From DAOTXL01 sp034434895 (lineage in GTDB: Bacteria; Chloroflexota; Anaerolineae; JAAYZQ01), in NCBI GenBank assembly GCA_034434895.1, contig DAOTYI010000160.1:1-28968 (forward strand): a stretch of DNA of 28,968 bases, in the 5' to 3' direction. Of this stretch, positions 14,351 through 22,720 are shown piece after piece. The notes under the pieces are model-generated. The model saw only the letters and a program-made list of their open reading frames with translations, did not search any database and was not told the DNA's origin. The translations under genes were made by a program, and so were the position numbers. Numbering within the stretch: position 1 is the stretch's first letter; each line of letters opens with the position of its first letter.

Positions 14351-17300
14351 TTATAGCACCGCCATATCCACAGCCGCCAGCAACTGCCTGGGTTCAAAAG
14401 CTTTCTGGCGGGTGGCTTTGTTGGGGCAGACCATGGCGCACACCCCGCAACCCTGACACAGGGCATAGTCTACCTCGGCCAGCCGCGTGTCATAGTTCAT
14501 CACCCGCGCTCCAAAGGGACAGGCCTCCACACACAGGCCACAGAAGCTGCACAGGCGATCGTTAACCCACACCGCCGTCGGCCGGTCATGCACCTCCCCC
14601 GGCGCCAGGAAGGCAGCGGCCCGCATGGCCGCCCCCTGGGCCTGGACAATCGTCTCTTCCAGAAAACGCGGGCTGTGAGCCAGGCCGGCCACAAACACCC
14701 CCCCCTTGCCCAGATCGAGCGGCTTCATCTTGGGATGCTCTTCGGCAAAGAAGCCATCTCCGTTCAGACTCACCCCCAATGCTGCCGCCAGGGCGCTCTC
14801 CTCTTCGGGGACGATGCCCACGCTCAACACCAGCAGGTCGGTCGCCAGCTCCAGCGGCCGGCCGGTGACCGGCTCGACCAGGCTCACCCGCAGCCGCTCC
14901 CCATCGGCCTGCACCTGCGGCCTGGCGGGCAGTTCGTAGCGCACAAAGACCACCCCCGCCTCTCTGGCCGCCTGGTAGGCCGCTTCGCGGAAGCCGTAGG
15001 TCCGCACTTCGCGGTACAGGATATAGACCTCTGTTTCCGGCCGCACCTCTTTCAGCTTCAGCGCATTCTTGACCGCCTGCGTACAGCAGACCCGCGAGCA
15101 ATAGGGCCGTTCCGGTTCGCGGGAGCCGACACACTGGATCATGACCACCGTCCGCACCGCGCCCAATGTGCCTTCGGCGATCTGCTCCTCCAGCTCTCGC
15201 TGGCTGAGCACCCGGGGGTCCTGGCCGTACAGATATTCGCCTGTCGTCGCCGGCTGCCCCCCGGTCGCCACCACCAGCACGCCATGCTCCACCCTGTGCT
15301 CCTCCCCATTGCGGGTGATGATAGAGCGGTACCGGCCTGGCCCCCCCTCCATGCGCACCAGTTCGGCGCCCCGATGGATCCGGATCCGAGGCTCGGCTTC
15401 CACCTGGGCAATCAATTCGGCCAGCGCCGCCTGCGGATCGCCGACCCCCGGCAGTTGATAGCAGATGTGGCGCCACTGGCCACCCAGCCCGGCCTCCCGT
15501 TCCACCAATTCGACCGGGATGTCCAGCGCCGCCAGGGTCCGCGCGACCGTCAGTCCGGCCGCCCCGCCGCCCAGGACCACCGCCCGACGGACCAGCTCCT
15601 GACCGGTCCCCAGGCCCAGTGCCTCCACCCCGGCCATCGCCCGCAGGCCCGCTACCGCCATCCCGACCAGCGATCTGGACTTGGCCGCCAGGTCGGCGCC
15701 GTTGTGGCGATGCGGGTAGACCACCTGCTCTCGCAGGTTGACCCGCGTCAGCAGCCGGGGGTCCAGCCCCGCACCGCGCATCAGCGCCTCGAACTGATCG
15801 GCGTAGAGGCGGGGCGAGCAGCCGGCCACCACCACCCGGTTCAACCTCTCCCTCTCGATGACAGCCTGGATCTCGGCCCGCCCGGCCGCCGAACAGCCAT
15901 CGGCCACTGCCTGGGCCACCGCGACCCCGGGCAGCCCCCTGGCCCACTCGACCAGCCCGGCGATGCCGATCGGGGCCAGTTCGCCCCCGCACTCACAGAC
16001 AAATACCCCTACCTTCGGCTCTTCGTCCGATACGTCGCGGAGGGCGGGATGCGGAATGCGGAGGGCGGAGTGTTGCAGGAAGGCCGCCACTTCCGCCGCT
16101 GCTCCCGCCGCCTCGGCCACCGTCTCCGGGATGTCCTTCGGTTCGCGGAAAGCCCCGGCGACGAACAGGCCCGGCGCAGCCTGGACCGGCCGGTAGCCGT
16201 CGGTCAGGGCAAAGCCGTACTCGTTCAAGGGGATGCCCAGTTCCCTGGCCAGGGCCTGCATCCCCGCCGGTGGGGCAAAGCCCACCGCCAGCACCAGCAG
16301 ATCGAACTCCTCTTCATGCAACCGGCCCTCCTCCCCGACATAGGTGATGAGCAGGTTTCGGGTCTGCGGCGCCTGGTGCACGACCGACGGCATGGCCCGG
16401 CGATAGGTCACCCCTGGCAGGGCCTGCACCCCGGCCACGTAGGACTCGAAATCTTTGCCAAAGGCCCGCAGGTCCATGAAAAAGATGGTGGCTTCCAGGT
16501 CCGGGTCGAGGCGTTTGGCCAGGGCCACCTGTTTGGCCGTGTACATGCAGCAGGCCGAGGAGCAATGCCCCGCCCCGCACAAAGGGTCCCGTGAGCCAAC
16601 GCAGTGCACAAAGGCCACCCGCCTGGGCTTCTGCCCGTCGGATGGTCGCCTCAGGTGGGCCACACTGGAGCCGGCCAGGCTGATCATCCGCTCGAACTCC
16701 AGGGCCGAGAGCACATTGTCATAGGTGCGGTAGCCATACTCCCCCTTGATCCGGGCGTCAAACGGGGCAAAGCCGGGGGTCAGCAACAGGGCGCCGACCT
16801 CTACCTGCTCTTCGTAGGGCTGCATCTCCAGGTCAATCGCCCCGGTGGGACAGGCCGCCACGCATGCGCCACAGCGGGTGCAGAAATTCATATCAATGAG
16901 CCAGGTATCGGGCACGGCCCGCAGCCCGGCCGGTCGGTAGATGGCCTTCACCGGCGCCAGCCAGCCCTCATGGTCGTGGGGCCGCGTCACGGGACAGACG
17001 GCGGCGCAGGCACCGCAGCCGTTGCACCGGTTCCCGTCCACGTAACGCGGCTTGTGCCGGACCGTGGCGGTGAATGCTCCCGGCTGACCCTGCCATTTCA
17101 CCAGTTCGGCGTAGGGCAGCAGGCGCATATTCTCCTGCCGGTCACACTCCAGGGTGGGACACAGGCTGGGTTGTTGCGGTAACATCAGACAGATACCGCA
17201 CGAATTCGTGGGAAAGGTGTGATCCAGGAGGTGCATCGAACCGCCGATGGCCGGCGCACTGTCCAGCAGATAGACCCGGTGGCCCAGCCTGGCCAGGTGC

Positions 17301-17359
17301 ATCCCGGCGGCCATGCCGGCGATGCCCGCCCCTACGACCAAAATCGCGTTGTTCTTCAT
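14351..17359 (-). CDS. hdrA: Double-length HdrA (HdrA1-type half fused to HdrA2-type half), HdrA3
   Basis: Flavin and iron-sulfur hub of a heterodisulfide-reductase-like complex. I start it at the ATG of MKNNAILVVGAG (17359), giving 1002 residues, because 22 upstream residues are not HdrA-like. First half: FAD motif GAGIAG at 10-15, inserted [4Fe-4S] sites at Cys112/115/118/122 and Cys160/163/166/170. Second half: CxCGG at Cys455/457, second FAD motif GGGAAG at 597-602, and C-terminal ferredoxin sites Cys937/940/943/947 and Cys968/971/974/978. The halves correspond to the separate HdrA1 and HdrA2 proteins. The linker (about 430-442, HSALRIPHPALRD) is encoded by five GCGGxxx heptads at 16037-16071. 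Two FADs in one chain recall bifurcating HdrA fusions. Confidence 0.9.
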   Translation of the reverse strand: MKNNAILVVGAGIAGMAAGMHLARLGHRVYLLDSAPAIGGSMHLLDHTFPTNSCGICLMLPQQPSLCPTLECDRQENMRLLPYAELVKWQGQPGAFTATVRHKPRYVDGNRCNGCGACAAVCPVTRPHDHEGWLAPVKAIYRPAGLRAVPDTWLIDMNFCTRCGACVAACPTGAIDLEMQPYEEQVEVGALLLTPGFAPFDARIKGEYGYRTYDNVLSALEFERMISLAGSSVAHLRRPSDGQKPRRVAFVHCVGSRDPLCGAGHCSSACCMYTAKQVALAKRLDPDLEATIFFMDLRAFGKDFESYVAGVQALPGVTYRRAMPSVVHQAPQTRNLLITYVGEEGRLHEEEFDLLVLAVGFAPPAGMQALARELGIPLNEYGFALTDGYRPVQAAPGLFVAGAFREPKDIPETVAEAAGAAAEVAAFLQHSALRIPHPALRDVSDEEPKVGVFVCECGGELAPIGIAGLVEWARGLPGVAVAQAVADGCSAAGRAEIQAVIERERLNRVVVAGCSPRLYADQFEALMRGAGLDPRLLTRVNLREQVVYPHRHNGADLAAKSRSLVGMAVAGLRAMAGVEALGLGTGQELVRRAVVLGGGAAGLTVARTLAALDIPVELVEREAGLGGQWRHICYQLPGVGDPQAALAELIAQVEAEPRIRIHRGAELVRMEGGPGRYRSIITRNGEEHRVEHGVLVVATGGQPATTGEYLYGQDPRVLSQRELEEQIAEGTLGAVRTVVMIQCVGSREPERPYCSRVCCTQAVKNALKLKEVRPETEVYILYREVRTYGFREAAYQAAREAGVVFVRYELPARPQVQADGERLRVSLVEPVTGRPLELATDLLVLSVGIVPEEESALAAALGVSLNGDGFFAEEHPKMKPLDLGKGGVFVAGLAHSPRFLEETIVQAQGAAMRAAAFLAPGEVHDRPTAVWVNDRLCSFCGLCVEACPFGARVMNYDTRLAEVDYALCQGCGVCAMVCPNKATRQKAFEPRQLLAAVDMAVL
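16037..16071. repeat. Five heptanucleotide repeats inside hdrA3
   Basis: GCGGAGG, GCGGGAT, GCGGAAT, GCGGAGG and GCGGAGT follow each other without gaps. Read on the minus strand in frame they encode the linker between the two halves of the double HdrA. Since 35 is not a multiple of three, gain or loss of one unit would shift the frame. Confidence 0.85.
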
Positions 17360-17389
17360 CGAATCAACCTCTTCCGCCTTGAGGGCTCC

Positions 17390-17419
17390 TGTAGGACCAC
17401 TGCGAGCAGTTGTCCTACA
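17390..17419. repeat. Palindrome overlapping the hdrB2 stop codon
   Basis: TGTAGGACCACTGC (17390-17403) and GCAGTTGTCCTACA (17406-17419) pair over 14 bases with one mismatch. The palindrome includes the TAG stop of hdrB2 (17415-17417) and fills most of the gap to hdrA3. It looks like a REP-type intercistronic hairpin that could stabilise or attenuate the mRNA between the two genes. Confidence 0.7.
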
Positions 17420-18314
17420 AAACAATGCCCCGCTGCCTGAGCAACGGCCGTGGGTCCACCAGGTGCCGGCCCAGCACTTTGCCCACCGGCAGGTCGTAGG
17501 CCAGGGCCATCAGCTCGGTGAAGTAGAAAATCGGCAGCGGTTCATAGTCGGGCCGGGGCTTGCGCGGCAACGGCGCCCCCCCCCGGTACTTCTGCCGCCC
17601 ATCCACGTTGGCCATGCACATCGGGCAGGCGGTCATCAGCGCCTCGGCCCCCGCTTCATGCGCCGCCCGCACCAGCCGGTCCACCAGGTGGACCACCACG
17701 TCGCTACGGTTAAGGGTCAGGCTGCCGCCACAACAGTCCACCCCATAGCTCCACGGCACCGCTTCCGCCCCCAGCACGCCCAGCAGATGGTCCATGCTCT
17801 GGGGATGCTCCGGGTCGTCCCAGCGCCCGGTGTAGCGGGGCGGCCGGATGAGCAGACAACCGTAATAGCTCACCACCTTGAGGCCGTTCAGCGGCTTTTT
17901 GACCCGGGCAGCCAGTTGTTCCCTGGAAAAATCGTTGGCGACAATGTCCAACAGGTTGCGCGGCCGCACCCGCCCCTGATACTCAAACCCCAGCGTGGCC
18001 TCCATCTCCGCCCGGAAGGCACCATCCTGCCGCAAGGCCAGATCGGCTGCGGCCAGGCGGGAGTAGCAGGCCGCACACGGAATCGCCAGGTCGTCAGGAC
18101 CGACTTCCTGGGCTTTGGCCAGGTTCCGCGCCGGCAGCGCCAGGAACAGCCTGTCATTCAGGCTGTGCGCCGACGAGGCCCCGCAACAGTTCCAGTCGGG
18201 GATCTCGACCAGTTCCAGCCCCAAAGCCCGGCACACCAGGTCGGTGCTGACCCCAAACTCGACCCCGGTGGAGTGCAGGGTGCAGCCGGGATAAAACGCG
18301 TATCTATGTTCCAT
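17415..18314 (-). CDS. hdrB: Heterodisulfide reductase subunit B, HdrB2
   Basis: Catalytic disulfide-reducing subunit, with two CCG domains that in methanogen HdrB bind noncubane [4Fe-4S] clusters. I start it at the ATG at 18314 (MEHRYAFYPGC, 299 residues) because GGAGAGGAG lies just upstream and the homologous HdrB1 begins the same way. Cluster residues are Cys11, Cys43-Cys44-Gly, Cys80/Cys83 in the first domain and Cys153, Cys194-Cys195-Gly, Cys230/Cys233 in the second; both domains look intact. It follows hdrC2 with a 16-base gap. The natural disulfide or other substrate in a non-methanogen is not known. The stop codon is embedded in a palindrome. Confidence 0.93.
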   Translation of the reverse strand: MEHRYAFYPGCTLHSTGVEFGVSTDLVCRALGLELVEIPDWNCCGASSAHSLNDRLFLALPARNLAKAQEVGPDDLAIPCAACYSRLAAADLALRQDGAFRAEMEATLGFEYQGRVRPRNLLDIVANDFSREQLAARVKKPLNGLKVVSYYGCLLIRPPRYTGRWDDPEHPQSMDHLLGVLGAEAVPWSYGVDCCGGSLTLNRSDVVVHLVDRLVRAAHEAGAEALMTACPMCMANVDGRQKYRGGAPLPRKPRPDYEPLPIFYFTELMALAYDLPVGKVLGRHLVDPRPLLRQRGIVL

Positions 18315-18330
18315 GCTCCTCTCCGCCGCT

Positions 18331-18879
18331 TCAGCCGGTTTGACGCTCACCCGTCACCTCGAACAGCCCTTTGACCTGGGCCATGCCTTTGATCCGCTTC
18401 GGCCAGGGATGGATCTTGCCCTTGCGGAACATATCCAGCCCCATGTCCAGATCGCTGAACAGGTCACGGCTGGTCAGTTTGTACTGCATCAGCATCGTCA
18501 GTTCGTGCAACCGCCCCCAGGTGCGAATGCTGTCCAAAAAGGCACGGTGTAACTGGAAGACGGTCCGCTCGCCGACCGGCACCCCCTCGGCCACCGCCAT
18601 CTGCCGCAGGGCATCAATCACAGCCCCGGCGTGGATCTCGTTGGGGCAGCGGGTGCCGCAGGTCTCGCAGCCGATGCACAGCCAGATGGCCGAGGAGCGC
18701 AGCAGCGTCTCCTTCTGCCCCAACTGCACCAGCCGCAGGATCTGCGCCGGCGTGTACTCCATAAACGGCGCGGCCGGGCAGCCGGCGCTACAGCGCAAAC
18801 AGTAGTAGCAACGCTGCACCGGCTGGTGGCTCAACTCCGCAACCTTGGGAGCAAAGGACAAATCAGGTTGGATCGCCAT
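18331..18879 (-). CDS. hdrC: Heterodisulfide reductase subunit C, HdrC2
   Basis: Ferredoxin-like electron carrier between HdrA and HdrB. The 182-residue protein has two [4Fe-4S] motifs, Cys24/27/30/34 (CYYCLRCSAGCP) and Cys68/71/74/78 (CIGCETCGTRCP), spaced as in HdrC. The C-terminal 80 residues are longer than in HdrC1 and form a helical tail with MLMQYKLTSRDLFSDLDMGLDM. It starts nine bases after the hdrA2 stop and precedes hdrB2, so the set is hdrA2-hdrC2-hdrB2-hdrA3. No transmembrane segment is present, so this is the soluble HdrABC type and not HdrDE. Confidence 0.93.
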   Translation of the reverse strand: MAIQPDLSFAPKVAELSHQPVQRCYYCLRCSAGCPAAPFMEYTPAQILRLVQLGQKETLLRSSAIWLCIGCETCGTRCPNEIHAGAVIDALRQMAVAEGVPVGERTVFQLHRAFLDSIRTWGRLHELTMLMQYKLTSRDLFSDLDMGLDMFRKGKIHPWPKRIKGMAQVKGLFEVTGERQTG

Positions 18880-18888
18880 CTCTTTCTC

Positions 18889-20616
18889 CTACAATGTTTC
18901 CAGATACGCTTCCATCATCTGCAGGACCTGGCCGGTGGATAGATTCCGCACCCGGGTCGCTTTGTTGGGGCAGACCATCATGCACGCGCCACAACCCTGA
19001 CAGAGCGCCTCATGGACAACAGAGTAGCCCCGCCACGGGTGCATCTCCCGGGCATTGTAGGGACAGGCCGGCACACACAACCCGCAGCCGGAGCAGAGGT
19101 CCACATCCACCGTGGCGATGGTCGGTTCGGCCACCATCTGCCGTTGGGAAAAGAGGCTCAGGACCTTGGAGGCCGCGCCGCTGGCCTGAGCCACCGTCTC
19201 GGGGATGTCCTTGGGGAACTGAGCCGCCCCGGCCAGGAAGATGCCGGCGGTGTTGGTTTCCACCGGGCGGAGCTTGGGATGGGCTTCGTTGAAAAAGCCG
19301 TTGGCGTCGGTGCTGATGCGCAACCGCTGGGCCAGCTCGACCGCATCGGGCCGGGCAACGGTCGCCGTCGCCAGCACCACCAGGTCGGCCTGCACCTCCA
19401 CAGGCAGGCCGGTCAGGGTGTCCACCCCCCACACCGTGACGCGGCCGTTTTCCTGAAAGACCTTGGACGCTTTGCCCCGGATGTAGAGCACAGAATGCTC
19501 TTCCATCGCCCGTTGGACAAACTCTTCGTAGCCCTTGCCCTGGCTGCGGATGTCAATGTAGAACACGGTGGCCTGACCATCGGGCACCTGTTGCCTGTAA
19601 AGGATCGCCTGCTTGGCGACATACATGCAGCACACCTTGGAGCAATAGGGCATGTGCAGCTCCGGGTCGCGGGAACCGGCACACTGGACCCAGACCACCT
19701 CCTTCGGCACCCGGCCATCGGAGGGGCGGAGGATGCGGCCGGCGGTGGGGCCATCAGGCCGGAGCATGGCCTCCATCTGCAACCCGTCAATCACATCCGG
19801 GTAGCGTCCACCGCCATATTCGCCCAGGCGTTCCTGACGGTAGAGATCATACCCCGTCGCCACCACGATCGCCCCGATGTCAAAGGTGTAAGGGACGAGT
19901 TCCCCGTCTATCTGCTGGCTGACCTGGACGGTAAAGTTGCCCACATAGCCGCCGACCCCGGTCACCTGGGCGTTGAGCAGCAGTTGGATGTTGGGGTGTC
20001 GCTGCACCGCCTCGATCCTGGCGGCCAGATGAGCGGCCCCATCCTCCAGGTTCAGGTACAGGCCCGACAGTTCGGCCATGCGGCCCCCCAGGTGGTCCGA
20101 CTTTTCCACCAGGACCACCGGATAACCGGCATCGGCCACATCCAGCGCCGCCTGCATCCCGGCGATCCCCCCGCCGATCACCAGGGCGCGTTTGACCAGC
20201 GGCAGATAGATCGGCAGCAGCGACTCGTTGTACTGCACCTTGGCCACGATGGTGCGGATCGTCTCGATGGCTTTGGCCGTGGCGGCCTCCCGGTAGGCCT
20301 GGTGCACCCACGAGTCCTGCTCCCGGATGTTGGCGATCTCGACCTGGTAGGGGTTCAGCCCGGCCGATTCACCCGTCCTGCGGAAGGTGGTCTCGTGCAT
20401 GGCCGGCGAGCAGGCCGCGACAATGACCGCATCCAGCCTGTCCTGGCGGATGTGATCGCGGATAAGCCGCTGGCCGGGGTCGGAGCACATATATTTATAG
20501 TCCACCGCATAGACGATCTCCGGGTATTTGCGGATCTCTTCGATCACCCGCTCCACGTCCACCGTGCCGGCGATGTTAGTGCCGCAGTGACAGACGAAAA
20601 CGCCGATCCGCTTCAT
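18889..20616 (-). CDS. hdrA: Heterodisulfide reductase subunit A, C-terminal-type half, HdrA2
   Basis: A 575-residue FAD and iron-sulfur protein. The N-terminal domain has the HdrA CxCG motif (FVCHCGTN, Cys9/Cys11) and a second conserved AACSP block, followed by the FAD motif GGGIAG at 148-153, the VQCAGSRDP/YCSKVCCMY block and two C-terminal ferredoxin motifs (CSGCGLCVPACP and CQGCGACMMVCP) at about 515-555. It lacks the ferredoxin insertion found after the FAD motif in HdrA1. HdrA1 and HdrA2 are separate here where HdrA3 is fused. The ATG lies three bases after the stop of a hicA gene, so its translation is likely coupled to the toxin gene. Confidence 0.92.
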   Translation of the reverse strand: MKRIGVFVCHCGTNIAGTVDVERVIEEIRKYPEIVYAVDYKYMCSDPGQRLIRDHIRQDRLDAVIVAACSPAMHETTFRRTGESAGLNPYQVEIANIREQDSWVHQAYREAATAKAIETIRTIVAKVQYNESLLPIYLPLVKRALVIGGGIAGMQAALDVADAGYPVVLVEKSDHLGGRMAELSGLYLNLEDGAAHLAARIEAVQRHPNIQLLLNAQVTGVGGYVGNFTVQVSQQIDGELVPYTFDIGAIVVATGYDLYRQERLGEYGGGRYPDVIDGLQMEAMLRPDGPTAGRILRPSDGRVPKEVVWVQCAGSRDPELHMPYCSKVCCMYVAKQAILYRQQVPDGQATVFYIDIRSQGKGYEEFVQRAMEEHSVLYIRGKASKVFQENGRVTVWGVDTLTGLPVEVQADLVVLATATVARPDAVELAQRLRISTDANGFFNEAHPKLRPVETNTAGIFLAGAAQFPKDIPETVAQASGAASKVLSLFSQRQMVAEPTIATVDVDLCSGCGLCVPACPYNAREMHPWRGYSVVHEALCQGCGACMMVCPNKATRVRNLSTGQVLQMMEAYLETL

Positions 20617-20619
20617 CGT

Positions 20620-20838
20620 TTAAAGCCGCTCCCACTCATCCCGGCCAATCCCGGCCTGTCGCAATATCCTGGCGAGAAAATCCCGACCGATGTCGATCTG
20701 GTGAGGATTTGGAAGCGCCACCTTGAGCTCTCCCTTGACCATGTACTGGTGCTTGCCGCCAACGTAAGGACCTGCAAAGCCCGCTTTCTTGAGACAGCGA
20801 ATCAGATCTCTTCTGCTGATCGGGCCAAAAGGCGGCAT
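20620..20838 (-). CDS. hicA: HicA-family toxin (pair 2)
   Basis: A 72-residue dsRBD-like HicA protein: ISRRDLIRCLKKAGF at the N-terminus and the active-site block GGKHQYM with His30, followed by IDIGRDFLARILRQAGI. HicA proteins are mRNA interferases. I start it at the ATG at 20838, which shares one base with the hicB stop (TAATG); an in-frame GTG/ATG upstream would run into hicB. It diverges strongly from the HicA at 22491-22718, so the two pairs came separately and are not a recent duplication. It lies between hdrA1 and hdrA2 with three bases before the hdrA2 ATG. Confidence 0.8.
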   Translation of the reverse strand: MPPFGPISRRDLIRCLKKAGFAGPYVGGKHQYMVKGELKVALPNPHQIDIGRDFLARILRQAGIGRDEWERL

Positions 20839-21080
20839 TACGCTGCCTCCTGCCAAACAGCCAGTTCAACCCCTCCGACAGCCGGCAGCGGGTGGCCCAG
20901 ACGCAAACCCAACACAATCCATCCTTCCAGGACTTCCTGCAATTGCTCACTACAGGCGGCTAAAGTATCAGCGTTGGCATAGACCCCTTGAAAGCCAGGG
21001 ATTTCTCCATAGAAAGTGCCATCTTCTAAAATTTCATAAGTTGCTCGTCGCATAGCGGCACGAATATACTCGGTCAGCAT
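20838..21080 (-). CDS. hicB: HicB-family antitoxin (pair 2)
   Basis: An 80-residue HicB-like protein with the partial RNase H-like fold signature: YEILEDGTFYGEIPGFQGVYANADTLAACSEQLQEVLEGWI. I choose the ATG at 21080 because GGAAGGG lies ten bases upstream, inside the last codons of hdrA1; the ATG at 21101 has no good Shine-Dalgarno. The protein lacks an evident C-terminal DNA-binding domain, so autoregulation by HicB alone is doubtful and expression may depend on the hdr mRNA. It follows the hdrA1 stop by four bases and precedes hicA with a one-base overlap. Confidence 0.8.
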   Translation of the reverse strand: MLTEYIRAAMRRATYEILEDGTFYGEIPGFQGVYANADTLAACSEQLQEVLEGWIVLGLRLGHPLPAVGGVELAVWQEAA

Positions 21081-21084
21081 CGCT

Positions 21085-22479
21085 CTATTCCCTTCCAACA
21101 TCGTGACGGCTCAGGTGCCCGGCACTTTCCCACCGCGAAAACAGAGATAATACTTTGCCCGCCGCTCCGCTGCCCTGCGACACCGCCTCGGGGATGTCCT
21201 TGGGGCCGCTGCCGGCACCGGCCAGAAAGATACCCGGGCGCTTTGTCTCCAGCGGGGCCAGATTCCCCTCCGCTTCGGTCCACCAGCCGAACTCGTCCAC
21301 AGTCAGGTCCAGCATCTCGGCCAGGCGGCGCGTCCCCTCAGAGGGCACCATCGCCGGCGAGATGACCACCAGGTCGGCGGCCACCTCCACCGGCAACCCG
21401 GTGAGCGTGTCCACTCCCCAGACCACCACCTTGCCGTTCTCCCGAAAGACCTTGCTCACCTTGCCCCGCAGATAGAGGACCCGGTCCTCCTCCATGGCCC
21501 GCTGGATAAACTCCTCGTACCGTTTGCCTGCCGAGCGGATGTCAATGTAAAAGATATAGGCCTGCCCATCATGGACCTTGTGCTTGTAGATCATGGCCTG
21601 CTTGGCGCTATACATGCAGCAGATTTTAGAGCAGTAGGGCATGGCCAGTTCCGGATCGCGGGAGCCGGCGCATTGGATCCAGACCACCTCACGCGGCATC
21701 TGGCCGTCGGAGGGGCGGCGCACCACCCCCGCTGTCGGCCCCGAGGCGGAAAGCAGCCGCTCCATGGCCAGGGCATCAATCACGTCAGGCACCTGCCCGG
21801 CCCCATACTCGCCCAGTCTGCTCAACGGATAAAGCTCAAAGCCGGTGGCCAGGATGATGGCCCCCACCCGCTCTTCGAACCAGGCCGGCTGCTGTTCATA
21901 GTCAATCGCGCCCACCGGGCAGACCTTTTCGCACAGGCGGCACCTGCCCTTTTGGAACCAGGTGCAATAGGAGGGATCGATCACCGGCTTCTTGGGCACC
22001 GCCTGGGGCGACAGGGTGTAGATCGCCTTGCCGGTGCCCTCATGCCGCACCTGACCGCTGCGCATCAGCCGGGCTATCTCCAGACGGCGGTCGAATTCAA
22101 CCGGGATCGGGGTCGGACACTTTTCGGTGCAGGCCCCGCAGGCCGTGCACAGCTCCCAGTTGACATAGGCCGGTTTCCGCCTGATGCGCACCTGAAAGTT
22201 GCCGATTTCACCGCTGATCGCTTCGATCTCGGAATAGACGTGGAGCCTGATCTTTTCGTGGCGGCCCACATCCACTGTGCGCGGCGTCAGGATGCACTGG
22301 GCGCAGTCCAGCGTCGGAAAGGTCTCTGACAGTTGGTGCATGTGCCCGCCCACCGACGGCAGCCTTTCGACCAGCACCACCTCATAGCCCGAATTGGCGA
22401 TGTCCAACGCCGCCTGCATCCCGGCAATGCCGGCCCCAACGATGAGCACGCGCTTGCTGTAGCCACCATATTTGGTCAT
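21085..22479 (-). CDS. hdrA: Heterodisulfide reductase subunit A, N-terminal-type half, HdrA1
   Basis: A 464-residue FAD-binding HdrA half: GAGIAG at 15-20, the HdrA signature FPTLDCAQCILTPRTVDV with Cys59/Cys62, an inserted ferredoxin site Cys111/114/117/121 and a second, oddly spaced site Cys172/Cys180/Cys183/Cys187 (seven residues between the first two cysteines). WIQCAGSRDPELAMPYCSK follows. It has neither the N-terminal CxCG domain nor the C-terminal ferredoxins; both are supplied by HdrA2, encoded beyond a hicBA pair. The protein ends shortly after the point where HdrA3 continues through its heptad-encoded linker. An electron-transfer role with HdrB1/HdrC1 is likely. Confidence 0.92.
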   Translation of the reverse strand: MTKYGGYSKRVLIVGAGIAGMQAALDIANSGYEVVLVERLPSVGGHMHQLSETFPTLDCAQCILTPRTVDVGRHEKIRLHVYSEIEAISGEIGNFQVRIRRKPAYVNWELCTACGACTEKCPTPIPVEFDRRLEIARLMRSGQVRHEGTGKAIYTLSPQAVPKKPVIDPSYCTWFQKGRCRLCEKVCPVGAIDYEQQPAWFEERVGAIILATGFELYPLSRLGEYGAGQVPDVIDALAMERLLSASGPTAGVVRRPSDGQMPREVVWIQCAGSRDPELAMPYCSKICCMYSAKQAMIYKHKVHDGQAYIFYIDIRSAGKRYEEFIQRAMEEDRVLYLRGKVSKVFRENGKVVVWGVDTLTGLPVEVAADLVVISPAMVPSEGTRRLAEMLDLTVDEFGWWTEAEGNLAPLETKRPGIFLAGAGSGPKDIPEAVSQGSGAAGKVLSLFSRWESAGHLSRHDVGRE

Positions 22480-22490
22480 AGAAGCATCTC

Positions 22491-22718
22491 TTACCGATAG
22501 CTGAGGAACTCGTCTATCGTAACGCCGATGTCTTTGGCAATCTGCCGCAACAAGATGGGCGAGATGTCCCGTCCTTTGTGCACAGGTACAGTCGTGCCGC
22601 GTCCGTCTGGATGTCGGAACTGAACGTGAGATCCCCGCTGACGTACCTCAACAAACCCCATCTTTTCCAGGATCGCCACAACTTGCCCGGGCTTGAGGAC
22701 GGGAGCTTTGGTCCCCAT
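22491..22718 (-). CDS. hicA: HicA-family toxin (pair 1)
   Basis: A 75-residue HicA mRNA interferase of the classic type: VVAILEKMGFVEVRQRGSHVQF with catalytic His31, then TTVPVHKGRDISPILLRQIAKDIG. It begins two bases after the hicB stop and ends 11 bases before hdrA1. All core residues are present, so the toxin appears active. The pair is placed between hdrB1 and hdrA1 on the hdr mRNA. Confidence 0.93.
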   Translation of the reverse strand: MGTKAPVLKPGQVVAILEKMGFVEVRQRGSHVQFRHPDGRGTTVPVHKGRDISPILLRQIAKDIGVTIDEFLSYR

Positions 22719-22720
22719 CG

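Noticed and set aside
14588..20982. Very long plus-strand frames opposite the hdrA genes (14588-16594 and 19012-20982)
   Set aside because: Composition is rich in His, Gln, Arg and Pro, as expected of antisense frames of GC-rich genes; the minus strand has unmistakable HdrA proteins.
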